A DNA stretch of 64,000 nt, from contig JAIQEY010000025.1 in assembly GCA_020073565.1 (NCBI GenBank), positions 1 to 64,000 of the forward strand, read 5' to 3'. Made by a program: the position numbers and the translations under genes. This stretch comes from Terriglobia bacterium (GTDB lineage: Bacteria > Acidobacteriota > Terriglobia > Terriglobales > Acidobacteriaceae). This document shows positions 52,920 to 61,282 of the stretch, one piece after another; positions within the stretch are counted from its first letter, which is position 1; the number at the start of each line of letters is the position of its first letter. The notes under the pieces are model-generated. The model saw only the letters and a program-made list of their open reading frames with translations, made no database searches and was not told where the DNA came from.

Positions 52920-53318
52920 ACTGGTTCACACGGACGTGAATTTGGCGCCGGGAGAAGAAAGCCCGGCCTTTCCGAGAATCAACAACTTATGTTGTATCAA
53001 TCCCCTGAATAGGTCGACTCCCGCCGCCTCCACCATCGAGCTTACTATCAACATTCTACCAACGGTGACTTAGAGTTTGACGGGCGCGCCCTGACACCTG
53101 AGCTTGACCCCATGCGCCGGTCTGGAACCAGGCGAAAAGCACAACCAAAACGAGGGAGAGGAAACTTCGTGGTTCCATGATTGTCCACCTTCGTTGGAGT
53201 AACTACAACGGGAGATGAAAGGGGCTCCTTCCGAAGCTCCTATGCCGCTAACACGGGCCCGCTTCGGAGTGGCTCCAGGAGGAGGTCCGTGGCGACCCGA
53301 GGGTGGGAGAGGGCAGTT
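52920..53318. other. Intergenic region at the right end of the putative island
   Basis: No gene. It contains the ssrA 3'-end duplicate at 53014-53035. Nothing else in it is recognisable, and no integrase remnant was found. Confidence 0.5.
53014..53035 (+). other. Candidate attachment site att-R, copy of the ssrA 3' end
   Basis: 22 bases identical to 20359-20380, including the discriminator and CCA. Downstream there is further weak similarity (TTACTATCAAC here, TTAGTATCAAT after ssrA). It has no tmRNA or tRNA body upstream, so it is a fragment and not a second gene. Confidence 0.65.
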
Positions 53319-53356
53319 AAAAAGACGGGCCTCCGGCTACGAAACGGAGGCCCGCC
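53319..53356 (-). terminator. Strong intrinsic terminator of the second receptor gene
   Basis: On the minus strand CGGGCCTCCG and CGGAGGCCCG form a perfect 10-bp GC-rich stem (53345-53354 with 53326-53335, 9-base loop), followed by a TTTTT run (complement of 53319-53323). It lies just after the stop at 53364. Confidence 0.85.
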
Positions 53357-53363
53357 AAAGTAA

Positions 53364-56300
53364 TCAGAACGTGTACTTGACCGACATCTCCATGATCCGG
53401 CCGCCGGGGTACCCGTTCTTGAAGTCCAAATATCCCCAGTTCGGGGCTTGACTGTTGACCTGTGGGTTCAGACGAATCGCGTGCGTGTTGTAGTCCATGA
53501 TGTACAGCAACTGCAACTGGTTGCCCCCGCTGAACTGCCTCAGCGGATGGTTCAGCCAGTTGAAGGCCGAGAATCGGAACTCCACCGCGTGCCTCTCGGT
53601 GATGTGAAAGTTCTTCGACAGAGACAGGTCGCTGTCGAAGAAAATCGGTCCGTGGAGATAGGGGTAATTGCGAACGCCCTGCGTTTGAAAATCCGGAGCT
53701 GTGAAGCAACTCAGCTTGGCTCGCTGGTTCGACGCCAGCCCGCTTCCCGGATTACAAGTCAGTGCGGGCATTACGACGATCGACGAGTCGGTGCCGAAGT
53801 AGGTTCTCGGCCCAAGCGAAACGTTGCTGGAGAGTCCCGCCGGGATAGTATCCGGGTCGTACTGGAGTCCGAGCCCGAAGTTGGGACCGTTGGCGTTATT
53901 GGCAACCTGCAAGTTGGTTCCGGTCTGCCAGGTAGTGGTTCCCGAGATCATCCAGCCGTTAGTAATACCCTCCAATACCTTCGATCCGTGAGTGAACTTG
54001 GGTAGGTCATAAGCGTATGCCGCACTGATCACCTGCGGGCGATCGACTTGGGTAACTCCGTAATTACCATGCAGATTGTAAGGGTCAATGTTAAGGACAG
54101 TACCGAGGGTCTTCGACCACACGTAGCTCAGATTGTAAGTGAGACGCCCGGTCTGCTTGACCCAGCTGAGTTGTAGAGCATTGTAGTTTGCATAGCCCAC
54201 GTGCACGGGAACGTTAATATGCTGGGTTCCGTAAATCTGTTGACCATGAAGCGCTCCGGGGCCCAGATAGACACCAAAAGCATGGTAATCAGCGTTGATG
54301 TTGCCAGTTGCCTTCCCATCCAACTGTTTCGTTACATCCTCTGGGTTCTGCGCGACAACTCCCGTCAACGGATCGGCCCCAAAGAATGCGCCCAAGGGCG
54401 CCTTGTTCAGATCAATGAAATCGCCACTGCCGGTTGATGCGCCGCTGCCGCCTCCCATCAGGGTGTGCTTGGTAGAGTTACCGACATATGCAATTTCCAG
54501 GAGTGACTTGCCGGGTAATTCGTGCGAAATCGTGAGGTTGTAGCTGTTGGTTACGGGAATGTTGTAATCGGTTGCGCTGAGCGCTCCCACTTGACTGGGA
54601 GCCCATTGTGCCACCGGCACGGCCGCCTGGCTGATCTGGGAAAGCAGTGCAGAAGAGCCGTTGGGCAAGTTGTACGCGGAAATTCCCTGGCCCGGCGATA
54701 GAGCAGCGGTGAAGTCGTTGTATTGGTCGTTCCAGCGATAAGCGCCCCAACCGCCTCGGACGACAGTTTTGCCGGTGCCGAAGATGTCCCAGGCGATGCC
54801 GAATCGGGGAGATACATGGGCAAAGCGGTCGGGTTCTCCGCTAACCGGGACCCCCGGATCGTTGGCGTGCCAACGCAGTCCCGGGAACATCTTGCCGGCA
54901 GCGAAGTCGGAATTCACAAGGTCTGGTAGGAATACTGCGACCCCCACACCGGTGCGGTCATACCAGTGGCCGATATGTTCGAAGCGAACACCAAGTTCCA
55001 GAGTCAGACGCTTCGTCACCTTCCAGTTGTCGTTGATGTAGGCTGAGATGGTTTTGTAGGCAATATCATTGGAGGGCTGGCGGTTCTCCTCCTCATAGCC
55101 CTGCGCAATGCCCATCGCGAAGTTGGCAACCCGGTTGTTGGGCGATCCAAGCGGGTCTCCGGTGAAGAGATTGTTTCTGAGCCCCGACCAGTTGTTGATG
55201 TGGCCATTGGGAAAATTGTAATTGCCCTGAAACTTGCCAACCCGCTCGTAGAAAGCGCCTACCTTGAGAGTGTGCGTCTTAATTACCTTGGTGAAGTTGT
55301 CAGAAAACGACGGCATCTCAGAGCGCACAAAGAATTGTCCGCCGGTCTCGAAGACGTCTGCCTGCGAGAAGTCGGGCAACTGATTTGGTCCGCAGTAGCC
55401 GCAGTCGAAAGAAGGAACCATCTTGATGTTGCTATTGCTGGCAAAAAGCGTCGGATACGTGTAGCCCAGGTTCGCTCTGCTGATCGCTCCGACGTTAGTA
55501 GAAATCGGCGCGTTTCCCCAGCCCCAGGCGGCAATGAACTCGTTCGTCATTGTTGGGCTGAAGACATGGAGAAAGTGACCGGTTAGAGTCTTCGAGTAAG
55601 AAGGACTCTGCAGACCGCCCCCAGGAAATGGAATTGCGTTGCCGGGCACCCACCACATGTGGGAACCGTTCCCCGACGCAAGCTGGTTGTCATTCCCGTA
55701 TTGCCAGGAAACAAAAACTTTCGTGTTGTCGCTGAAATTGTAGTCTCCGCGCGCACGCCAAATGTAGCCATTGTGGACCGCCGGGAACACACCTTTGTAG
55801 TTCATTCCACCATTGGCTGCGATCGCGGTTGGGTCGGTTAGGATCCCAGTTGTAGGAAAGACCTTGGCGAGCGCGGCCGATCCCGGATCGAGAAACTGCG
55901 AGGGAATCTGATATCCCGCCGCGCCATTGTCGGGAACTACCGTGCCATCTGGCAGGTGCGTGCCCGCCAGGTTATTGCACCAGTTCGTCGCGGTAGAGGA
56001 AAAACCGTCTGGGCATACTGCCAAGTTCGCGGTCGTTGGGGTGAAGTTGCCGCTCAGCATGTCGCTCGTGGGGATCGACGAGGTCAGCGCGCCCGCATTG
56101 CCGGTGTTCTGAAGTAGGTGCTCATAGGCGCCCCAAAATAGCACCTTGTTTTTCGTTCCCGGCACCGGACCGCCGATTTGGCCTCCCGGATAGTAGTAAT
56201 GGTCAGGTCCTTTGGGCGTCTTTGTGCGGTTGTCCTGCCAGTCATTCGCGTTCAGAACGTTATGGCGGGCATACAAGTAGGCTTGGCCGTGGTAAGCACT

Positions 56301-57122
56301 GGTGCCAGACTTGCTGATGTTGTTGATCACGACCGGACCGTGAGGATTGTCGGCGCCGAAGTTCGAGGTCTGGACCTTAACCTCCTGCGTCATATCGGGG
56401 TTCACCGTGGCGATTGACCAGCAGTTGCAGCCCGGGTCAATGATATTCACGCCGTCAGAGATGAGGGCTGTGCCCCCCCGATTGGGAGCCCCATTTGCGT
56501 TAAGCCCATTGCCCACCGCGCTACCTTGAGAGCCGGCGTTCAGGTAATTGAACTGGTTGGCATTGGCGAAGTTGCCGCCCGTCGATGTGACGCCGGGTAA
56601 GATCTTAATCAACTCCCCGACGTTTCGTCCTTGAAACGCGATGCGGTCGAGGTCCTTCGAAGTGATGACAGACGACCGCTCGCCCGAATCAACCGGCTTC
56701 ACTTCGCCCGCCACGGCTTCGACCGAGACGACCTCCGTGGCCGCTCCAATTTCCATCTTGATGTCGGAAATATTGCGCACGTCTCCGGGATTGATGGTGA
56801 TTTCGGCGTGTTGCCAAGTCTTAAAGTTGGCCATCTCGACCTTTAGCGTGTATACGCTTGGCACAAGCCCAGAGAACGAGAAATAGCCGACGCCGTTGCT
56901 CACAGTGTGGCGCGTGTCGTTGGTGGCCTGATTCACTAGCGTGACGTTAGCCTTGGGGATAGCCGCGCCGACCTGATCGGTGACGGTTCCGGTCAGCGTG
57001 CCGGTGATCTGAGCTTGGGCGTGCGGCGCGGCCAGTAGCGCGGCCAGCACCGTCAGTATCGTAACGGTAAGAATTGCAGAGAAGAGGCCGCGGAGTTTGC
57101 GGCAGAAGGACAGCGTGCGCAT
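53364..57122 (-). CDS. Oar-like TonB-dependent receptor
   Basis: About 1252 residues. ATG 57122 has AGGAGGG upstream; the longer start at 57167 is rejected. A signal peptide (to HAQAQ), carboxypeptidase-regulatory domain (GTLTGTVTDQVGAAIPKANV), plug (SSVITSKDLDRIAFQGRNVG) and a large barrel ending MSVKYTF. Outer-membrane uptake of a bulky ligand, possibly a carbohydrate, given the LacI-like operator pair upstream. It ends at a clear terminator, so it is a single-gene unit. Confidence 0.92.
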   Translation of the reverse strand: MRTLSFCRKLRGLFSAILTVTILTVLAALLAAPHAQAQITGTLTGTVTDQVGAAIPKANVTLVNQATNDTRHTVSNGVGYFSFSGLVPSVYTLKVEMANFKTWQHAEITINPGDVRNISDIKMEIGAATEVVSVEAVAGEVKPVDSGERSSVITSKDLDRIAFQGRNVGELIKILPGVTSTGGNFANANQFNYLNAGSQGSAVGNGLNANGAPNRGGTALISDGVNIIDPGCNCWSIATVNPDMTQEVKVQTSNFGADNPHGPVVINNISKSGTSAYHGQAYLYARHNVLNANDWQDNRTKTPKGPDHYYYPGGQIGGPVPGTKNKVLFWGAYEHLLQNTGNAGALTSSIPTSDMLSGNFTPTTANLAVCPDGFSSTATNWCNNLAGTHLPDGTVVPDNGAAGYQIPSQFLDPGSAALAKVFPTTGILTDPTAIAANGGMNYKGVFPAVHNGYIWRARGDYNFSDNTKVFVSWQYGNDNQLASGNGSHMWWVPGNAIPFPGGGLQSPSYSKTLTGHFLHVFSPTMTNEFIAAWGWGNAPISTNVGAISRANLGYTYPTLFASNSNIKMVPSFDCGYCGPNQLPDFSQADVFETGGQFFVRSEMPSFSDNFTKVIKTHTLKVGAFYERVGKFQGNYNFPNGHINNWSGLRNNLFTGDPLGSPNNRVANFAMGIAQGYEEENRQPSNDIAYKTISAYINDNWKVTKRLTLELGVRFEHIGHWYDRTGVGVAVFLPDLVNSDFAAGKMFPGLRWHANDPGVPVSGEPDRFAHVSPRFGIAWDIFGTGKTVVRGGWGAYRWNDQYNDFTAALSPGQGISAYNLPNGSSALLSQISQAAVPVAQWAPSQVGALSATDYNIPVTNSYNLTISHELPGKSLLEIAYVGNSTKHTLMGGGSGASTGSGDFIDLNKAPLGAFFGADPLTGVVAQNPEDVTKQLDGKATGNINADYHAFGVYLGPGALHGQQIYGTQHINVPVHVGYANYNALQLSWVKQTGRLTYNLSYVWSKTLGTVLNIDPYNLHGNYGVTQVDRPQVISAAYAYDLPKFTHGSKVLEGITNGWMISGTTTWQTGTNLQVANNANGPNFGLGLQYDPDTIPAGLSSNVSLGPRTYFGTDSSIVVMPALTCNPGSGLASNQRAKLSCFTAPDFQTQGVRNYPYLHGPIFFDSDLSLSKNFHITERHAVEFRFSAFNWLNHPLRQFSGGNQLQLLYIMDYNTHAIRLNPQVNSQAPNWGYLDFKNGYPGGRIMEMSVKYTF

Positions 57123-57553
57123 GTACCCTCCTAGTCGAACCCGTCCCAACCAGACGAGGGGCTCCATCTCACGTGCGCCCCCTCGAAGGCGGTAAACGTT
57201 TCGTCAACGCTTACGTTCATCGTAAACGTTCCCGTTTCCTATCGGTCGAATATTTAAGCCTTATTAACCTGCATGTCAAGGAATTTCGTTACATTCGATC
57301 CAATAATTTCATGGTTGTAGCTGCCTATGCCCCAAGCAGAGAGTTGGATTCCAAATGTCATACGCGGCCTCCAGATACCGGAAGCGATTACGCCCGTAGG
57401 GCGTTAAATGATTTCTTCCCAATTTGGCACACCACAATTCGCTTTTCGGTAGGTTTGTAGGAGACACCTGCTGGTCGCAAACTGACACTCTGAAACTACT
57501 CGACCGTCGTTTCGCCACTCTCGTGCGCGGCGTGCTACCATAGCCCGACTTTC
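57123..57553. other. Divergent intergenic region between receptor and ASPIC/UnbV gene
   Basis: 431 bases without a gene. It holds the GTAAACGTT operator pair (57192-57230) near the receptor and otherwise nothing recognisable. Confidence 0.55.
57192..57230. promoter_or_regulatory. LacI-like operator pair (GTAAACGTT, 30 bp apart)
   Basis: GTAAACGTT occurs at 57192-57200 and 57222-57230, exactly 30 bases apart, with AACGCTTACG between. Each contains AACGTT, and the spacing is three helical turns, typical of tandem operator binding on one DNA face. It lies 70-110 bases before the receptor start. Confidence 0.55.
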
Positions 57554-59257
57554 ATGCGTCCAGCAGTTCTCCTGCTTGTCCTGCTCACGGCTTGTTTCTC
57601 GCAGACCGCCCCGCCCACTCCAGTTCTCAGATTTGAAGATGTCGCGAAGCAGGCAGGATTGACGGTGGCTCACATCTCTTCTCCGGAGAAGAAATACATC
57701 ATCGAGACAGTGAGCGGCGGCGTGGGGTTTATCGACTGCGACAACGACGGCAAACTGGACATCGTTGCCGTAAACGGTTCCAACGTGGAGCGCTATCGTC
57801 AGGGTGGCGATCCGATGGTGACGCTCTATCACCAGGACGCCAAGCTGGAATTTACGGACGTCACCAAAACCGCCGGCCTCACCACCAAGGGCTGGGGAAT
57901 GGGAGTGGCCGTCGCCGACTTTGATAACGACGGTTGGCAGGATCTCTACGTCACCGGCTTCGGACGCTATGTCCTCTACCGCAACCGGGGCAACTGCAAG
58001 TTTGAAGACGTCACGGAAAAGGCAGGCGTCGAAGCCGGCGGCTTCGGGCAGGGAGCTGCCTGGGGCGACTACGATCGCGACGGCTTTGTCGACCTCTTCG
58101 TCGCACGTTATCTGCGCATCGACATCAACCACCTTCCCGTGTTCGGAAGCCCGGAGTGCACGATCATGTCCGTGAAAGTGCATTGCGGACCACTCGGCCT
58201 TGCGGGGGAAACGAACTTCCTCTACCGCAATCGCGGGAACGGCACGTTTGAAGACGTGACCAAGAAAGCTGGGGTCTTGGATCCCGTCGGCGCTTACGGA
58301 ATGCAGCCACTCTGGTTCGATTACGACAACGACGGCTGGCCCGACCTGTACGTCAGCAATGACGCTGGGCCGAACTATCTCTACCGCAATCGGCACGACG
58401 GCACGTTCGAAGATGTCAGCCTGATCTCGGGGACTGCGGTCGACGGAAACGGCAAGCCGCAGGGATCGATGGGCGTCGATGCTGCCGATTTCGATCACGA
58501 CGGCCTGCTCGACCTGTTCGTTCCCGACTACGCCTTTCAATACGACACTCTCTACTGGAACCGGGGCTCAAAAGGGTTCGAGGACATCACGACCAAGGCA
58601 AATCTGGCCAAGCCCACCTATCCCTACGTCGGATGGGGCGCGGGTTTTCTCGACGTCGACAATGATGGTTGGCCCGACATTCTGGTCACCAACGGTCATG
58701 TCTATCCGCAAGCTGACTCGATCCCCGGCTCGGCCCCCTACTACGAACCAGTTCAGTTATTCCGCAACCATCGCGACCGGACCTTTGAAGACGTAACCGC
58801 AATCGCGGGAGTCGACAAGCTGCGTGCTGCTTCGTGGCGAGGCGTGGCGTTTGGCGACGTGAACAACGATGGCAAGGTCGACGTTCTGGTGCTCGATGCT
58901 GACGGACCTCCGTTGCTGCTGCTCAACCGCACCGCAATGACCAATCACGCCGTGCTTTTTCATTTAGTCGGCACGAGGAGTAACCGGGCGGCTATCGGCA
59001 CTCGGGTCACGGTACGAGCCGGAGATCTCATCCAGTTCAATGAAGTGCGCGGCGGCGCCAGTCTTTTTTCCCAGAATGATCTGCGTCTCCACTTTGGCCT
59101 GGCGGAACACGTGCTCATGAACAACGTGGAACTCGCGTGGCCGAGCGGAAAAAAAGAAGCCTTCGAAAATCTGCCCGCGGATGTGATCTACACCATCGTG
59201 GAAGGAGAGGGCATCAAGGAGAAATTCCCTTTCGCGATCGAAGCCACGAAAAAATAG
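57554..59257 (+). CDS. Secreted FG-GAP / ASPIC-UnbV repeat protein
   Basis: 567 residues with a signal peptide (to CFSQT). Seven or more calcium-binding FG-GAP repeats, each with a D-x-D-x-D-G loop: DCDNDGKLDIV, DFDNDGWQDLYV, DYDRDGFVDLFV, DYDNDGWPDLYV, DFDHDGLLDLFV, DVDNDGWPDILV, DVNNDGKVDVLV. The C-terminal 110 residues form the ASPIC/UnbV domain (GTRSNRAAIGTRVTVRAGDL, then EVRGGASLFSQNDLRLHFGL). The role is thought to be adhesion or carbohydrate binding outside the cell. It converges with a paralogue at 59382. Confidence 0.9.
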   Translation: MRPAVLLLVLLTACFSQTAPPTPVLRFEDVAKQAGLTVAHISSPEKKYIIETVSGGVGFIDCDNDGKLDIVAVNGSNVERYRQGGDPMVTLYHQDAKLEFTDVTKTAGLTTKGWGMGVAVADFDNDGWQDLYVTGFGRYVLYRNRGNCKFEDVTEKAGVEAGGFGQGAAWGDYDRDGFVDLFVARYLRIDINHLPVFGSPECTIMSVKVHCGPLGLAGETNFLYRNRGNGTFEDVTKKAGVLDPVGAYGMQPLWFDYDNDGWPDLYVSNDAGPNYLYRNRHDGTFEDVSLISGTAVDGNGKPQGSMGVDAADFDHDGLLDLFVPDYAFQYDTLYWNRGSKGFEDITTKANLAKPTYPYVGWGAGFLDVDNDGWPDILVTNGHVYPQADSIPGSAPYYEPVQLFRNHRDRTFEDVTAIAGVDKLRAASWRGVAFGDVNNDGKVDVLVLDADGPPLLLLNRTAMTNHAVLFHLVGTRSNRAAIGTRVTVRAGDLIQFNEVRGGASLFSQNDLRLHFGLAEHVLMNNVELAWPSGKKEAFENLPADVIYTIVEGEGIKEKFPFAIEATKK

Positions 59258-59270
59258 GCGGCTGTTGCCT

Positions 59271-59344
59271 CCTCTGTGTCCTCTGTGGTGGATTGAGGAA
59301 GTCTTAACCACAGAGGAAGTCTTAGCCACAGAGGAGCACAGAGG
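59271..59344. repeat. Palindrome with an 18-base tandem duplication between the ASPIC/UnbV genes
   Basis: CCTCTGTGTCCTCTGTGG (59271-59288) is inverted at 59326-59344 (CCACAGAGGAGCACAGAGG). Between them GAAGTCTTARCCACAGAG is repeated in tandem at 59298-59315 and 59316-59333. Confidence 0.75.
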
Positions 59345-59381
59345 AACATGGCGGGGACCAACTCCGCTTACGCCTGGACCA

Positions 59382-61100
59382 CTAGCGAGCATCACCCTTT
59401 TTGGCACGAGCATCCTCGACGGGCGGCATCAGCTTGACCGTGTTCTGGATTCCCTTCCCTTCCACGATCGTGTAAATCGCATCGCCCGCCACATTTTTCA
59501 ATTCCTCGGTCCGCCCGCTGGGCCACTCGATCTGAACTTTCTTCATCGTGAACTCGCTGCCCAATCCGAAATGGAGGCCCTGATCGTTGGAAGATAGGTA
59601 ACCGCCTCCGCCGCGAACCTCGTCAATCTGGGTCGTGGTCGATGTAGAGACTGTCACGCGAGTGCCAATTGCGCCATGATTGCTCTTGCTTCCAACGAGC
59701 CGAAAAAGAGCGCGGTGATTCCCGTTCTTCGTCTGGTTGATAAAAAGTGACGGCGGAGCTCCGACGTTGTACACCACCACATCCACGTTGCCATCGTTGT
59801 TCAAATCTCCGAAGGCTGCGCCGCGGCGTGATTGCGCGGCGCCGTCATTGAGGCCCGCAGCACTACCGATTTCTTCGAACGTCTGGTTTCCCTTGTTCCG
59901 GAAGAGTTGGATCGGCTCGCGGAAGGGCAGTTCATGCGGAAGAGCCTCGAGCACCGGTGAAACATTGCCATTTGCGACGAAGATATCGGGCCAGCCGTCG
60001 TTATCGAAATCCACAAATCCAGTACCCCAGCGGACGGGAGAGTAACCGGAACCGGAGAGCTGCGCGTTCCATGCGACGTCGGTGAAGCCCTGCGTCGCTT
60101 GGTTGCGGTAAAGACTCAAAGGCTGCAATCCATAGCGGGTCACGATCAGGTCGAGCTTGCCGTCGCGGTCAAAGTCTCCGAAATCCGCAGCCATGTTGCC
60201 CATGGCGCGCCCGTCAGAGCTGAAAGCAGTGCCCGACGCCAGTCCCACGTCTTCGAATGTGCCATCGTGCTGGTTGTGATAAAGAAAGTTGGGACCAACG
60301 TCATTCGTAACGAAGAGGTCAGGCCAGCCGTCATTGTCGTAATCGCCCCACACCACGCCCATCCCTCGTTGCTTGCTTGCGTTGTGAACGCCAGCCTTCT
60401 CCGACACTTCTTCAAACGTGCCATCTCCACGGTTGTGAAACAGCAGCGCAGTTTCTCCCTCCACCTGGGGCACTTCAATTGAGATTCCCTTGTAGTCGAA
60501 CGATGGAGCGCCCGGCTTCGGCAGGTTGTGAATGTCAGAATGAACATAGCGAGCGACGAAGAGGTCGAGATGGCCATCGCGATCGTAGTCGGCCCAGGCG
60601 GCGCTCACGCTGAATCCTCCCGCAGCGACATGGGCTTTCTCGGTGACGTCCTCGAACTTGCATCCACCCAGGTTGCGATAGAGCACGTTGCGGCCATACC
60701 CCGTGACATATAAATCGGGCATCCCGTCATTGTCATAGTCGCCGACGGCAACGCCCATGCCCCACCCGCGTGCCGTGAGACCTGCCGATTGCGTGATCTC
60801 TCTGAAGTGGAGATCGCTGTCCTGGCGGTAGAGGGTGACCAGCGGATCGCCTCCCTGGAGATAGCGATCGATCGTCGAGTCGCCCACTACGACAATGTCC
60901 AACTTCCCGTCATTGTCGCAGTCAAGGAGGCCGACACCGCCTCCCACGGTCTCGACCAGATATCGTTTCTCCGGCGAGAAATGTGGAACGCTCGTCAATC
61001 CGGCCTGCTGTGCAATGTCGTGAAAGTGCAGCGGGGGCGCGCTGTCCGGTTGTGCGGAAAGTGCGATCAACATTCCCAGTCCGATGACAAAATTTCGCAT
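59382..61100 (-). CDS. Second secreted FG-GAP / ASPIC-UnbV repeat protein
   Basis: 572 residues, a paralogue of the convergent neighbour. Signal peptide (residues 1-20), then FG-GAP loops LLDCDNDGKLDIVV, VGDYDNDGMPDLYV, WADYDRDGHLDLFV, WGDYDNDGWPDLFV, FGDFDRDGKLDLIV, FVDFDNDGWPDIFV, FGDLNNDGNVDVVV, and the C-terminal ASPIC/UnbV domain (KSNHGAIGTRVTVSTSTTTQ, EVRGGGGYLSSNDQGLHFGL). The two genes point at each other across a 124-base repeat and appear to be an inverted duplication that has since diverged. Confidence 0.9.
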   Translation of the reverse strand: MRNFVIGLGMLIALSAQPDSAPPLHFHDIAQQAGLTSVPHFSPEKRYLVETVGGGVGLLDCDNDGKLDIVVVGDSTIDRYLQGGDPLVTLYRQDSDLHFREITQSAGLTARGWGMGVAVGDYDNDGMPDLYVTGYGRNVLYRNLGGCKFEDVTEKAHVAAGGFSVSAAWADYDRDGHLDLFVARYVHSDIHNLPKPGAPSFDYKGISIEVPQVEGETALLFHNRGDGTFEEVSEKAGVHNASKQRGMGVVWGDYDNDGWPDLFVTNDVGPNFLYHNQHDGTFEDVGLASGTAFSSDGRAMGNMAADFGDFDRDGKLDLIVTRYGLQPLSLYRNQATQGFTDVAWNAQLSGSGYSPVRWGTGFVDFDNDGWPDIFVANGNVSPVLEALPHELPFREPIQLFRNKGNQTFEEIGSAAGLNDGAAQSRRGAAFGDLNNDGNVDVVVYNVGAPPSLFINQTKNGNHRALFRLVGSKSNHGAIGTRVTVSTSTTTQIDEVRGGGGYLSSNDQGLHFGLGSEFTMKKVQIEWPSGRTEELKNVAGDAIYTIVEGKGIQNTVKLMPPVEDARAKKGDAR

Positions 61101-61205
61101 CCATGTCCCTCAGGGCGTCCACCACAATCAGATCAAAACCGGAAGCTATCGGGCTCCGTTGACATCCTCGACTCAAACTCATTCCCCAATCCCGCAGGGA
61201 CGGCT

Positions 61206-61238
61206 GAAAATAGCCCGGCGCTTCAGCGGGCTATTTTC
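61206..61238. terminator. Perfect 12-bp hairpin after the TPR gene
   Basis: GAAAATAGCCCG (61206-61217) and CGGGCTATTTTC (61227-61238) pair perfectly over a 9-base loop, next to a second hairpin GGTCCC-TCC-GGGACC (61242-61256). It lies just downstream of the TPR gene on the minus strand and fits a terminator; it also matches the style of dispersed repeats. Confidence 0.55.
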
Positions 61239-61282
61239 GAAGGTCCCTCCGGGACCAACGATTCGTCCGCCGTGAGATGCGG

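Noticed and set aside
20381..53013. An integrase for the putative island
   Set aside because: No reading frame or fragment looked like a tyrosine or serine recombinase, so none is claimed.
53014..53035. Possible second tmRNA or tRNA gene
   Set aside because: Only the 3' 22 bases are present; no acceptor partner or RNA body precedes it.
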